A DNA stretch of 64,000 nt, from contig CAJTOR010000011.1 of the NCBI GenBank assembly GCA_910577675.1, positions 28,522-92,521 of the forward strand, given 5' to 3'. A program made the translations under genes and the position numbers. The notes beneath the pieces were generated by a model. The model worked only from the letters and a program-made list of their open reading frames with translations. It was not told the DNA's origin and did not search any database. The stretch comes from an uncultured Lachnospiraceae bacterium. GTDB taxonomy: Bacteria > Bacillota > Clostridia > Lachnospirales > Lachnospiraceae. The stretch's first letter is position 1. The number at the start of each line of letters is the position of its first letter. Shown here piece after piece: positions 9,876 through 18,500 of the stretch.

Positions 9876-10904
9876 ATGGAAGAAAAAAGAATTACGATCT
9901 ACGATATTGCTGCGGAAGTGGGGGTTTCCGCATCCCTTGTGTCGAGGGTGGTTTCAGGGAAAGGTTCGGTTTCGGACAAGACAAGGAAGAAAATACAGGA
10001 TGTCATTGACAAGTACGATTTCCGCCCGAACGCGATGGCGCGCGGTCTGCAAAAAAGCCGCACGCGGATGATAGGTTTTATGATCCCGCATATTGGGAAT
10101 GAATATTTTTCCAATGTGTATTATGAATTTGAAAAACATGCGTCGGAAAATGGGTTTATGACGATTTTATATAACGGGAAAAATGACCAAGATACGGAGC
10201 AGAAAATCCTAAAGGTTTTTGATGAAATGCGGGTGGAGGCAGCGGTAATCATGGGCGGGAATGCCGATGCCGTTGCAATAAACGAGGAATATGCGGGCGC
10301 TGTAAGCAGCCTGAACCGCCAGGTGCCCTGCATTATATGCAGCGAGCAGGCGGAGAAATTCGGGTGCACGGGGGTGCATATCGACACGGAAAAGAAAGCG
10401 CGGCTGGTTGCGGAGCACTTATATAAGAAGGGATACCGCACGGCGGGGATTTTGGGAGGTGCGGCAAGCGGAAACTGGTGCCGATATCCTACAACAAGAA
10501 TGTACGAAGAGTTCCAGCGCTATGCAAGGGAATACGGCATCGAGGTGCGGCAGGAATGGATCCATGGGGTTTCCTATGATGAGTGGGACGGGGAGGAAGC
10601 GATGAAAAAACTTCTTGAGAACAGGGAACTTCCCCGTGCTGTCTGCTGTATCAATGACCATGTGGCATGCGGGGCGATGTTGGCGGCGCAGGATGCGGGG
10701 CTTAGCATCCCGCGGGATATCGCGGTGGTTGGCAGCGATAATGTGCGGATTGCAAGGATGACGCGCCCAAGCCTTACTACGGTTGCCGTCGATTTTGAAC
10801 AGATGGGAAAGCTGATTTTTGACAGGATTATGGAGAAAGGGAACAAAAATAAACCCCGCCTGTATCTTATTGACCCGGTGTTGATTGAGCGTGACAGCAC
10901 ATAA
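9876..10904 (+). CDS. LacI-family transcriptional regulator
   Basis: A 342-aa repressor-type regulator. Residues about 6-27 form the LacI helix-turn-helix (YDIAAEVGVSASLVSRVVSG), followed by the hinge and a periplasmic-binding-protein-like effector domain. It is transcribed after the sugar transporter locus and is separated from it by a terminator. By position it is the likely regulator of the upstream transporter (inference); I could not find a convincing palindromic operator in the 145 bp upstream of it. The ribosome binding site is weak (AAGGATATGG). Confidence 0.92.
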   Translation: MEEKRITIYDIAAEVGVSASLVSRVVSGKGSVSDKTRKKIQDVIDKYDFRPNAMARGLQKSRTRMIGFMIPHIGNEYFSNVYYEFEKHASENGFMTILYNGKNDQDTEQKILKVFDEMRVEAAVIMGGNADAVAINEEYAGAVSSLNRQVPCIICSEQAEKFGCTGVHIDTEKKARLVAEHLYKKGYRTAGILGGAASGNWCRYPTTRMYEEFQRYAREYGIEVRQEWIHGVSYDEWDGEEAMKKLLENRELPRAVCCINDHVACGAMLAAQDAGLSIPRDIAVVGSDNVRIARMTRPSLTTVAVDFEQMGKLIFDRIMEKGNKNKPRLYLIDPVLIERDST

Positions 10905-10991
10905 TTAGGATATTGGGAATTCTTTGCCGTATTTTAATGGGCGTGGAAACATATATGGAAAAATGGGTTTTACCCGGGACGGAGTAATGAT

Positions 10992-11879
10992 ATGTGGATT
11001 GCGGATGACTGGAAAGATTATGAGGTACTTGACACTTCGGATGGCGAGAAGCTCGAGCGATGGGGAGATTATATTCTCGTGCGCCCCGACCCGCAGGTAA
11101 TCTGGAAAACGGGCAGGGAGCATAAGGGCTGGGCAAAGCCGAACGCTCATTACCACCGCAGCAGCAAGGGCGGCGGTGAGTGGGAATTTTTTGACCTGCC
11201 GCAGCAGTGGCAGATTTCATACCGGGGGCTGAGATTTAATTTGCAGCCGTTTTCATTTAAACATACGGGTCTTTTCCCGGAGCAGGCGGTAAACTGGGAC
11301 TGGTTTTCTGCGCTGATAAAAGAGGAGGTTGTACGGCGGGCAGGAGGGGATTGTGTAAAGGTTCTAAACCTCTTTGCCTACACGGGGGGGGCAACGGTTG
11401 CCGCGGCGGCAGCGGGGGCGGCGGTAACCCATGTGGATGCCTCAAAGGGCATGGTTTCCTGGGCGAAGGAAAATGCCGCAGCCTCCGGGCTTAAAGATGC
11501 ACCCATCCGCTATATTGTGGATGACTGCCAGAAATTTGTGGAGAGGGAGATACGCAGGGGGAACCGCTATGATGCGGTGATTATGGATCCGCCGTCCTAC
11601 GGCAGGGGACCTAAGGGGGAAATCTGGAAGATCGAGGAGAATATCCACTCCTTTGTAAAGCTCTGTGTGGGCGTTCTAAGTGATTCTCCGCTGTTTTTCC
11701 TGATTAATTCGTACACGACGGGATTGCAGCCCGCGGTGTTACGTTATCTTCTGGGGCTTGAGATGGGCAGGTTTTTGGGAAAGGTATCCGCGGAGGAGAT
11801 CGGCCTTACAGTGAGTGGCAACGGGCTTGTGCTGCCGTGCGGCGCTTCCGGCAGGTGGGAATGTAAAAGATTGGATTAA
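10992..11879 (+). CDS. Class I SAM-dependent methyltransferase, RlmI/RlmK-like
   Basis: A 295-aa methyltransferase. Motif I (LFAYTGGATVAAA) lies at about residues 122-134, and the catalytic-type motif IV (DPPSYGRG) at about 197-204. DPPSYG with an FxYTGG motif I is typical of the RlmI/RlmK group of 23S rRNA methyltransferases, so RNA methylation is the likely role. It lacks an N-terminal PUA domain of the kind found in RlmI. It is a stand-alone gene next to the ribosomal protein cluster and ends in a terminator. Confidence 0.8.
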   Translation: MWIADDWKDYEVLDTSDGEKLERWGDYILVRPDPQVIWKTGREHKGWAKPNAHYHRSSKGGGEWEFFDLPQQWQISYRGLRFNLQPFSFKHTGLFPEQAVNWDWFSALIKEEVVRRAGGDCVKVLNLFAYTGGATVAAAAAGAAVTHVDASKGMVSWAKENAAASGLKDAPIRYIVDDCQKFVEREIRRGNRYDAVIMDPPSYGRGPKGEIWKIEENIHSFVKLCVGVLSDSPLFFLINSYTTGLQPAVLRYLLGLEMGRFLGKVSAEEIGLTVSGNGLVLPCGASGRWECKRLD

Positions 11880-11885
11880 GATAAG

Positions 11886-11934
11886 AGTGCGGGCATGGAT
11901 TTGTGCGTTTTGCATAAAAAAACGCCCGCATTTT
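11886..11934 (+). terminator. Rho-independent terminator
   Basis: The stem TGCGGGC (11888-11894) pairs with GCCCGCA (11924-11930), extended by outer A-T pairs, and is followed by TTTT. It lies 7 bp past the methyltransferase stop codon and separates that gene from the S10 promoter. Confidence 0.7.
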
Positions 11935-11979
11935 CGTGAAATTTTGTTTGGCATATCTGGGAAAAATTTGAGAAAATAC

Positions 11980-12008
11980 TTGCAATCCCAGAGTTTCTCG
12001 GGTATAAT
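11980..12008 (+). promoter_or_regulatory. Sigma-A promoter of the S10 ribosomal protein operon
   Basis: TTGCAA at 11980-11985, a 17-bp spacer and a perfect TATAAT at 12003-12008 put the start of transcription at about 12015, some 275 nt before rpsJ. It is the only strong promoter seen between the upstream terminator and rpsJ. Confidence 0.85.
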
Positions 12009-12014
12009 AATGGT

Positions 12015-12288
12015 CGTTGTGACGTTGATAGCGTAGAAGCGTGAGGTTGCTGCCCGCTTTGAGGGTAGGTTTTCCGTGGAGCGAATGTCAAGTTATGAAA
12101 ACTGGCGACAAGTCACTGTACAGATAAATATTTCTGCGCCCGGTTTTTTCGGGGCGGGGGAACCGTGTCAATTCGGCTTTTCGGGATGGGCTTGAATTTA
12201 CATCTCGACATTTACGAAACACACGGGTGAGTGTACAGTCACCGCTTGTCGTACTGCAATTAAGTGCGAAAAGGAGGCGACTTTTTTT
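12015..12288 (+). promoter_or_regulatory. Structured 5' leader of the S10 operon
   Basis: About 270 nt of untranslated leader. CGACAAG (12106-12112) pairs with CTTGTCG (12245-12251), and ACTGTACA (12115-12122) pairs with TGTACAGT (12232-12239). The result is a long-range 7+8 bp stem with an internal loop that encloses about 110 nt holding further hairpins (one at about 12135-12156). In Escherichia coli the S10 leader is the target of L4 autoregulation; a similar role here is inference from position. I did not match it to a named RNA family. Confidence 0.6.
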
Positions 12289-12606
12289 ATGGCAAGTCAA
12301 GTTATGAGAATTACGCTGAAGGCATACGATCATCAGCTGATCGATTCATCCGCTGCAAAGATTATCGAAACTGTAAAGAAAACCGGGACGAAGGTGAGCG
12401 GACCGGTGCCGTTACCGACAAAGAAGGAAGTTATCACGATTCTCCGTGCGGTACACAAATACAAAGATTCGAGAGAACAGTTCGAGCAGAGGACACACAA
12501 GAGGCTGATCGATATCATTGCCCCGACGCAGAAGACCGTTGACGTGCTGTACCGGCTTGAAATGCCAGCCGGCGTGTACATCGATATTAAGATGAAAACG
12601 AAGTAA
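12289..12606 (+). CDS. rpsJ: 30S ribosomal protein S10
   Basis: A 105-aa protein of normal S10 length with the family phrases MRITLKAYDHQLID and LIDIIAPTQKTVDVL. It binds 16S rRNA in the head of the small subunit and also serves as NusE in antitermination. First gene of the S10 operon, with an AAAGGAGGCGA site 11 bp before ATG. Next gene begins 170 bp downstream. Confidence 0.98.
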   Translation: MASQVMRITLKAYDHQLIDSSAAKIIETVKKTGTKVSGPVPLPTKKEVITILRAVHKYKDSREQFEQRTHKRLIDIIAPTQKTVDVLYRLEMPAGVYIDIKMKTK

Positions 12607-12776
12607 TTTCGTCAGACGAAAAAGCTTTCATTTTATCTTAAAAAAGCTGATGGGTAAGTGATCCTTAGGGTTTTTATATGGAGGAGTCCGGTTTTAGGAT
12701 TCCGGTATGGAACCGTCTAGGATGATCGGGGAGGAAACGAACCGATCCGCTGTAGATTTAACAGGAGGTGCAAAAA

Positions 12777-13412
12777 ATGAAGAAGGCTATTTTAGCTACG
12801 AAGATCGGTATGACGCAGATTTTCGGCGAAAACGGGGTTTTTATTCCGGTCACTGTGCTGCAGGCAGGTCCTTGTGCGGTAACGCAGGTTAAGACTGCGG
12901 AGACCGACGGCTACAATGCGGTTCAGGTTGGTTTTGGCGAGATCAGGGATGTTCTTGTAAACAAGCCGAGGAAGGGACACTTCGCGAAGGCGGGTGTTGC
13001 GAACAGGAGGTTTCTTAAAGAATTCAGGTTTGATAATGCAGCCGACTACAAGGTAGGCCAGGAGATCAAAGTGGATATCTTTGCTGAGGGCGACCGCGTT
13101 GATGCGACCGGGACGACCAAAGGTAAGGGTTTCCAGGGTGCAATCAAGCGCCACGGGCTTTCAAGAGGACCGATGGGACATGGTTCCAAGTACCACAGGC
13201 ACGCAGGTTCGAACGGACCGGCCACCACACCGGGACGCGTGTTCAAGGGCAAGCATATGCCGGGTCAGATGGGTCATGTAAGGGCTACCGTACAGAACCT
13301 TGAGGTTGTAAAGGTGGACGTGGAAAAGAACCTGCTCCTTATAAAGGGCGCGGTACCTGGACCGAAGAAAGCGCTTGTAATGATTAAAGAAACGGTCAAG
13401 AGTGCAAACTGA
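12777..13412 (+). CDS. rplC: 50S ribosomal protein L3
   Basis: A 211-aa protein from ATG at 12777; an in-frame GTG at 12768 overlaps the AGGAGG site and is unlikely to be used. The N-terminus MKKAILATKIGMTQIF and the central GxxKYHRHAGSNGPATTPGRVFKGKHMPGQMG loop (split here: KYHRHAGSNGPATTPGRV, FKGKHMPGQMG) are diagnostic. L3 is an early assembly protein near the peptidyl transferase centre. The 170-bp gap before it contains two small hairpins, including GATCGG/CCGATC at about 12723-12749. Confidence 0.98.
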   Translation: MKKAILATKIGMTQIFGENGVFIPVTVLQAGPCAVTQVKTAETDGYNAVQVGFGEIRDVLVNKPRKGHFAKAGVANRRFLKEFRFDNAADYKVGQEIKVDIFAEGDRVDATGTTKGKGFQGAIKRHGLSRGPMGHGSKYHRHAGSNGPATTPGRVFKGKHMPGQMGHVRATVQNLEVVKVDVEKNLLLIKGAVPGPKKALVMIKETVKSAN

Positions 13413-13441
13413 GAATTCTTTAGGAAAGGAGGAACACTAGA

Positions 13442-14062
13442 ATGGCTAACGTAAAGGTTTATAATATGGAAGGCAGTGAAGTTGGCTCCATCGAGCTCAA
13501 TGATGCTGTTTTCGGCGTAAAAGTAAATGAGCATTTGATGCATATGGCGGTAGTGAGCCAGCTTGCGAACAAGCGTCAGGGCACGCAGAGCGCAAAGACC
13601 CGCGCCGAGGTGCGCGGCGGCGGCAGGAAACCGTGGAAGCAGAAGGGAACCGGTCATGCAAGGCAGGGTTCGACAAGATCCCCGCAGTGGAAGGGCGGCG
13701 GCGTTGTATTTGCACCGAAGCCAAGGGATTATTCCTTCAAGATGAACAAGAAGGAAAAGACATTCGCAGTAAAGTCAGCCCTCACATCCAGGGTTGCGGA
13801 CAGCAAGATTTTTGTACTTGATTCCCTTACACTTGACGAGATCAAGACAAAGAAAATGGCGGGCGTGTTAAACAACCTTAAAGTGAATAAGGCGCTTATC
13901 GTTATTTCTGAGAAGGATGAGAAGGTAATCCTTTCCGCAAGGAATATCCCGCAGGTAAAAGCTTCGCTTTTCAATGCGATCAATGTATATGATATCTTAA
14001 AGTATGACAGCCTGGTGATCACGAAGGATGCTGTTGCGAAGATTGAGGAGGTGTACGCATAA
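13442..14062 (+). CDS. rplD: 50S ribosomal protein L4
   Basis: A 206-aa L4 with the conserved RQGTQSAKTRAEVRGGGRKP and WKQKGTGHARQGSTRSPQW loop that reaches the exit tunnel. In proteobacteria L4 also represses its own operon through the S10 leader. It overlaps the next start codon by 1 bp (14062), indicating coupled translation. Confidence 0.98.
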   Translation: MANVKVYNMEGSEVGSIELNDAVFGVKVNEHLMHMAVVSQLANKRQGTQSAKTRAEVRGGGRKPWKQKGTGHARQGSTRSPQWKGGGVVFAPKPRDYSFKMNKKEKTFAVKSALTSRVADSKIFVLDSLTLDEIKTKKMAGVLNNLKVNKALIVISEKDEKVILSARNIPQVKASLFNAINVYDILKYDSLVITKDAVAKIEEVYA

Positions 14063-14361
14063 TGGCAGATTTAAAGTATTATGATGTGATTCTCGCGCCG
14101 GTTGTAACCGAGAAGACAATGAATACCATGAGCGAGAAGAAGTACACGTTTTCGGTTCATCCGGATGCAACAAAGACCCAGGTAAAAGAGGCAGTTGAGA
14201 AAATGTTTGCCGGCACGAAGGTGGCAAGCGTGAACACCATGAACCTCGAGGGCAAGACCCGCAGGCGCGGCGCTACAAGCGGCAAGACGGCAAAGAAGAA
14301 AAAGGCAATTGTGCAGCTTACCGCCGACAGTGCAGAGATCGAGATTTTCTCTGGCCTGTAA
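14062..14361 (+). CDS. rplW: 50S ribosomal protein L23
   Basis: A 99-aa protein of normal length with the family start YYDVILAPVVTEKTMN and the central TQVKEAVEKMFAGTKVASVN. L23 lies at the tunnel exit and is the docking point for trigger factor and SRP. ATG shares its A with the rplD stop codon. Confidence 0.98.
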   Translation: MADLKYYDVILAPVVTEKTMNTMSEKKYTFSVHPDATKTQVKEAVEKMFAGTKVASVNTMNLEGKTRRRGATSGKTAKKKKAIVQLTADSAEIEIFSGL

Positions 14362-14377
14362 GATTCCGCAGAAAAGA

Positions 14378-14415
14378 GCATGGCTGTTTTAGAAAACCAC
14401 TCCATAAAGCCGTGC
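14378..14415 (+). other. Intergenic hairpin between rplW and rplB
   Basis: GCATGGCT (14378-14385) pairs with AGCCGTGC (14408-14415), 8 bp with one G-T pair; the internal GTTTT/AAAAC can fold as an inner stem. There is no T run, so it is more likely an mRNA processing, stability or regulatory structure than a terminator. Confidence 0.5.
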
Positions 14416-14457
14416 TTGCCTATTGCGTGACAAGTAACCATTGAAAGGAGTAAAATC

Positions 14458-15303
14458 ATGGGAATTAAAACCTATAACCCATATACACCTTCAAGAAGAA
14501 ACATGACAGGTTCCGATTTCTCGGAGATCACGGCGAAAAAGCCGGAGAAATCCTTAGTTGTTTCTCTGAAGAAGCATGCCGGCCGCAACAACCAGGGCAA
14601 GATTACCGTAAGGCACCATGGCGGCGGTTCCAGAAGAAAATACAGATTGGTTGATTTTAAGAGGAGAAAGGATGCCATCCCGGCGAAAGTCTTAACGATC
14701 GAGTACGATCCGAACAGGACGGCGAACATCGCGCTGATCTGCTATGCGGACGGTGAGAAATCCTATATCCTTGCACCGAACGGCCTGAAGGTCGGCGACA
14801 TGGTAATGAACGGCGAGACCGCTGAGGTTAAGCTTGGGAACTGCCTGCCGTTGCAGAACATCCCGGTCGGCGCGGAGATCCACAATATTGAGCTTTATCC
14901 TGGCAAGGGCGGCCAGCTCGTCCGCTCCGCAGGCAATTCGGCACAGCTTATGGCAAAGGAAGGCAAGTATGCGACTCTGCGTCTGCCGTCCGGCGAGATG
15001 AGGCTCGTCCCGATTATCTGCCGCGCGACCATCGGCCAGGTAGGAAATATCGACCACGAGTTGATTAATATCGGTAAAGCAGGACGCAAGCGCCATATGG
15101 GCATCCGCCCGACCGTCCGTGGTTCCGTTATGAACCCGAATGACCATCCGCACGGCGGCGGCGAGGGTAAGACCGGTATCGGCCGTCCTGGTCCTGTAAC
15201 CCCTTGGGGCAAGCCTGCGCTCGGTCTTAAAACCCGCAAGAAGAATAAGCACTCCAACAAGCTTATTATCAGAAGACGCGACGGCAAGGTATTAGCGAAA
15301 TAG
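14458..15303 (+). CDS. rplB: 50S ribosomal protein L2
   Basis: A 281-aa L2 of normal length. Conserved sections include GRNNQGKITVRHHGGGSRRK (residues about 42-61) and the C-terminal RGSVMNPNDHPHGGGEGKTG, which holds the histidine region near the peptidyl transferase centre. It has an AAAGGAG site. It is separated from rplW by 96 bp that contain a hairpin. Confidence 0.98.
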   Translation: MGIKTYNPYTPSRRNMTGSDFSEITAKKPEKSLVVSLKKHAGRNNQGKITVRHHGGGSRRKYRLVDFKRRKDAIPAKVLTIEYDPNRTANIALICYADGEKSYILAPNGLKVGDMVMNGETAEVKLGNCLPLQNIPVGAEIHNIELYPGKGGQLVRSAGNSAQLMAKEGKYATLRLPSGEMRLVPIICRATIGQVGNIDHELINIGKAGRKRHMGIRPTVRGSVMNPNDHPHGGGEGKTGIGRPGPVTPWGKPALGLKTRKKNKHSNKLIIRRRDGKVLAK

Positions 15304-15324
15304 TTTAAAGGAGGTTAAACCGAT

Positions 15325-15603
15325 ATGAAACGTTCATTAAAAAAGGGACCTTTCGCGGATGAGCATTTACTTAAGAAGGTTGATGCGGTGATTAAGTCGG
15401 GTGACAAGCAGGTAATCAAGACCTGGTCGCGCCGTTCCACGATCTTCCCGCAGATGGTTGGTCTTACGATTGCCGTTTACGACGGGAGAAAGCATGTCCC
15501 GGTTTATATTACCGAGGACATGGTTGGCCACAAGCTCGGTGAGTTTGTAGCGACAAGGACATTCCGCGGACATGGAAAGGATGAGAAGAAGGGCAAGAAA
15601 TAA
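15325..15603 (+). CDS. rpsS: 30S ribosomal protein S19
   Basis: A 92-aa S19, with MKRSLKKGPFADEHLLKK at the N-terminus and TWSRRSTIFPQMVGLT in the middle. It binds the head of the 30S subunit with S13. AAAGGAGG lies 11 bp upstream of ATG. Confidence 0.98.
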   Translation: MKRSLKKGPFADEHLLKKVDAVIKSGDKQVIKTWSRRSTIFPQMVGLTIAVYDGRKHVPVYITEDMVGHKLGEFVATRTFRGHGKDEKKGKK

Positions 15604-15734
15604 TTTCTGCCCTCCCCATCCGGGACAGTTTTAGATGATAGATAAGCAAAAATCCTGCACTTTTATGGGCAGCGTTTTTGCTGGAAGCAACCAGAAACGG
15701 AGAACCGTTTAAATTTGAAAGGAGGGTTTCATCC

Positions 15735-16121
15735 ATGGCGAAAGGACATAGATCCCAGATCAAGAGAGAGAGAAATGCGAACAAGGACCAAAGGCCGTCC
15801 GCGAAGCTTTCTTACGCAAGAGTTTCCGTACAGAAGGCGTGTTTCGTACTCGACGCGATCAGAGGCAAGGATGTGGCGACAGCACTTGGTATCCTGGCAT
15901 ATAACCCAAGATACGCTTCAACTTTAATAGAGAAACTACTGAAATCAGCGATTGCGAATGCAGAGAACAACAATGGTATGGACGTTAACAAGCTCTATAT
16001 CCAGGAGTGCTATGCAAACTGCGCACCGACGATGAAGAGAATCCATCCGAGGTCACAGGGCAGGGCTTACCGGATCTTAAAGAGAATGAGCCACATCACT
16101 ATTGTGTTGAATGAGAGATAA
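15735..16121 (+). CDS. rplV: 50S ribosomal protein L22
   Basis: A 128-aa protein starting at ATG 15735, placed after GAAAGGAGGG. The frame is open 57 bp further upstream but that part lacks a binding site and reads as leader. It carries AKLSYARVSVQKACFVLDAI and the tunnel hairpin (MKRIHPRSQGRAYRILKR). The 131-bp gap before it has two small hairpins: CAGC/GCTG and AAACGG/CCGTTT with a 4-nt loop. Confidence 0.97.
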   Translation: MAKGHRSQIKRERNANKDQRPSAKLSYARVSVQKACFVLDAIRGKDVATALGILAYNPRYASTLIEKLLKSAIANAENNNGMDVNKLYIQECYANCAPTMKRIHPRSQGRAYRILKRMSHITIVLNER

Positions 16122-16132
16122 GGAGGACAATC

Positions 16133-16792
16133 ATGGGACAGAAAGTTAATCCTCATGGCTTGAGAGTCGGTGTGATCAGCGACTGGGATTCCAGATGGTA
16201 TGCGGAGGCTGATTTCGCTGATAATTTGGTGGAAGATTACAAGATCAGGAAATACCTCAAGAAGAGGTTGTACAGCGCATCCGTTGCAAGGATCGATATC
16301 GAGCGCGCTTCCGACAAGTTAAAGGTGATTATCTACACCGCAAAGCCGGGCGTTGTCATCGGTAAGGCTGGCGCGGAGATCGAAGTGTTAAAGGGTGAGC
16401 TGGCAAAGTTCACGGACAAGAAGCTCAACATTGAGATCAAGGAGATCAAGAAGCCTGACTTAAATGCCCAGCTTGTAGCAGAGAATATTGCCGGACAGCT
16501 CGAGAACCGTATCTCTTTCCGCCGCGCTATGAAATCGGCGATGTCAAGAACCATGAAGGGCGGCGCAAAGGGTATTAAGACGCTTGCTTCCGGCCGTCTT
16601 GGCGGTGCTGATATGGCTCGTTCGGAGTCCTATAACGAGGGGACGATCCCGCTTCAGACGCTCCGCGCGGATATCGATTATGGTTTCGCGGAGGCGAACA
16701 CGACTTATGGTAAGGTAGGCGTTAAGGTTTGGATTTACCACGGTGAAGTACTTCCAACAAAAGCATCAAAAAAGGAAGGGAGCGATAAATAA
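16133..16792 (+). CDS. rpsC: 30S ribosomal protein S3
   Basis: A 219-aa S3 with N-terminal MGQKVNPHGLRVGVISDW and a KH domain (VVIGKAGAEIEVLKGEL, residues about 74-90). It forms part of the mRNA entry channel. The stop codon shares a base with the rplP start, so the two are coupled. Confidence 0.98.
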   Translation: MGQKVNPHGLRVGVISDWDSRWYAEADFADNLVEDYKIRKYLKKRLYSASVARIDIERASDKLKVIIYTAKPGVVIGKAGAEIEVLKGELAKFTDKKLNIEIKEIKKPDLNAQLVAENIAGQLENRISFRRAMKSAMSRTMKGGAKGIKTLASGRLGGADMARSESYNEGTIPLQTLRADIDYGFAEANTTYGKVGVKVWIYHGEVLPTKASKKEGSDK

Positions 16793-17232
16793 TGTTAATG
16801 CCAAAAAGAGTAAAGCGTCGTAAGCAGTTCCGTGGCAGCATGACAGGAAAGGCTTTGAGGGGCAACAAGATCACGAACGGCGAGTACGGTATCATCGCTA
16901 TGGAGCCGGCGTGGATCAAGTCCAACCAGATTGAGGCAGCCCGTATCGCCATGACGCGTTATATCAAGCGTGGTGGCCAGGTTTGGATCAAGATTTTCCC
17001 GGATAAGCCGGTGACGACAAAGCCGGCAGAAACCCGAATGGGTTCCGGTAAAGGTTCTTTGGAATACTGGGTAGCAGTTGTAAAGCCGGGCCGCGTGATG
17101 TTTGAGATCGCAGGCGTGACCGAGGAGATCGCAAGGGAAGCACTCCGTCTTGCGTCCCACAAGTTACCGGTTAAGTGCAAGATCGTTTCCCGCGCTGATT
17201 TAGAAGGAGGTGCTGGCAGTGAAAACAAATAA
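16792..17232 (+). CDS. rplP: 50S ribosomal protein L16
   Basis: A 146-aa L16 with MPKRVKRRKQFRG after two extra residues (the ATG at 16798 is an equally good start), and MGSGKGSLEYWVAVVKPGR in the middle. It organises the A-site tRNA pocket. Its 3' end overlaps rpmC by 14 bp. Confidence 0.97.
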   Translation: MLMPKRVKRRKQFRGSMTGKALRGNKITNGEYGIIAMEPAWIKSNQIEAARIAMTRYIKRGGQVWIKIFPDKPVTTKPAETRMGSGKGSLEYWVAVVKPGRVMFEIAGVTEEIAREALRLASHKLPVKCKIVSRADLEGGAGSENK

Positions 17233-17419
17233 ATACGTAGAAGAATTAAGGAACAAGTCAGCAGCTGAATTGAATGAGGAACTGGTGAATGCGAAGAAGG
17301 AGCTGTTTAATTTAAGGTTCCAGAACGCGACGAACCAGCTTGATAATACAAGCAGGATCAAGGAAGTCAGAAGGAATATTGCAAGGATTCAGACCGTGAT
17401 TTCCGCACAGGGCAAATAA
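17219..17419 (+). CDS. rpmC: 50S ribosomal protein L29
   Basis: A 66-aa protein from a GTG codon at 17219, 8 bp after AAGGAGG. An upstream GTG at 17210 sits inside that site and can be ruled out. It contains the family signature ELFNLRFQNATNQLDNTSRI. It lies at the tunnel exit beside L23. It overlaps rplP by 14 bp. Confidence 0.95.
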   Translation: MKTNKYVEELRNKSAAELNEELVNAKKELFNLRFQNATNQLDNTSRIKEVRRNIARIQTVISAQGK

Positions 17420-17458
17420 TTGGGCTGGCCGTAAGGCGTGGCAGGAAGGAGAATTACC

Positions 17459-17716
17459 GTGGAAGAAAGAAATCTTCGTAAAACCCGTATCGGCAAGGTA
17501 GTAAGCGATAAGATGGATAAGACCATTGTGGTCGCTGTAGTAGATAATGTAAAGCATCCTCTTTATGGGAAGATCGTGAAAAGAACTTACAAGCTCAAGG
17601 CGCATGACGAGAACAACGAGTGCAAGATGGGCGACAGGGTGAAGGTCATGGAAACGAGGCCGCTCTCTAAGGATAAGAGATGGAGACTTGTTGAGATTGT
17701 AGAGAAAGCGAAATAA
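17459..17716 (+). CDS. rpsQ: 30S ribosomal protein S17
   Basis: An 85-aa protein from GTG 17459, 7 bp after AAGGAGA. The GTG at 17438 would add seven residues and lacks a site. It has RKTRIGKVVSDKMDKTIVV and VKVMETRPLSKDKRWRLVEI. Primary binder of 16S rRNA. Confidence 0.95.
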   Translation: MEERNLRKTRIGKVVSDKMDKTIVVAVVDNVKHPLYGKIVKRTYKLKAHDENNECKMGDRVKVMETRPLSKDKRWRLVEIVEKAK

Positions 17717-17790
17717 ATTCGCTTAGCGAAATAATTTCGCTTGGGCGGGATAAATTCGTTTTATAAGGAAATTCGAAAGGAGTATCTGAC

Positions 17791-18159
17791 ATGGTACAAT
17801 CAGAAACCAGGCTGAAGGTTGCTGACAATACCGGTGCGAAGGAACTGCTTTGCATCCGTGTAATGGGCGGCTCAACCAGAAGATATGCAAATATTGGCGA
17901 TATCATTGTTGCTTCGGTCAAAGATGCAACACCGGGCGGCGTTGTAAAGAAGGGTGATGTTGTCAAGGCGGTCGTTGTCCGCACGGTGAAGGGCGCGCGC
18001 CGCAAGGACGGCTCCTACATCCGTTTCGACGAGAATGCGGCTGTCATTATCAAGGAAGACAAGAACCCGAGGGGAACCCGTATTTTTGGGCCGGTAGCAA
18101 GGGAGCTTCGCGAGAAGCAGTTCATGAAAATTGTTTCATTAGCACCAGAAGTACTTTAA
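17791..18159 (+). CDS. rplN: 50S ribosomal protein L14
   Basis: A 122-aa L14, with MVQSETRLKVADNTGAKEL at the start and NPRGTRIFGPVARELREKQF at the end. It contacts L19 and a subunit bridge. The 74-bp gap before it has nested TTCGC/GCGAA inverted repeats. Confidence 0.98.
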   Translation: MVQSETRLKVADNTGAKELLCIRVMGGSTRRYANIGDIIVASVKDATPGGVVKKGDVVKAVVVRTVKGARRKDGSYIRFDENAAVIIKEDKNPRGTRIFGPVARELREKQFMKIVSLAPEVL

Positions 18160-18171
18160 GGAGGTGACGAC

Positions 18172-18477
18172 GTGGCAACAGCAAAGATTAAGAAGGGTGA
18201 TACCGTAAAGGTTATCGCCGGCAAGGATAAAGGCAAGGAAGGGAAAGTTGTTTCCGTTTCCGCAGGCAAGGTTGTCGTTGAGGGTGTCAATACCGTAACG
18301 AAACATGCGAAGGCATCCCAGGCGAACCCACAGGGCGGGATTATCCATAAGGACGCACCGATTGACGCATCGAACGTTATGTATGTACACAAGGGCAAGG
18401 CAACGAGGGTCGGTTTTACAGTGAAGGACGGCAAGAAAGTACGCGTTGCGAAATCGACCGGTGAGGTTATCGATTAA
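18172..18477 (+). CDS. rplX: 50S ribosomal protein L24
   Basis: A 101-aa L24 starting with GTG after AAGGAGGTGA. The KOW motif (KKGDTVKVIAGKDKGKEGKV) is at residues about 5-24. It initiates 50S assembly. It lies 12 bp after rplN. Confidence 0.97.
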   Translation: MATAKIKKGDTVKVIAGKDKGKEGKVVSVSAGKVVVEGVNTVTKHAKASQANPQGGIIHKDAPIDASNVMYVHKGKATRVGFTVKDGKKVRVAKSTGEVID

Positions 18478-18500
18478 TTTTGGGAGAGGAGGTCACCAAG

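Noticed and set aside
14692..15252. 186-aa minus-strand frame inside rplB
   Set aside because: Antisense shadow of L2; no independent evidence.
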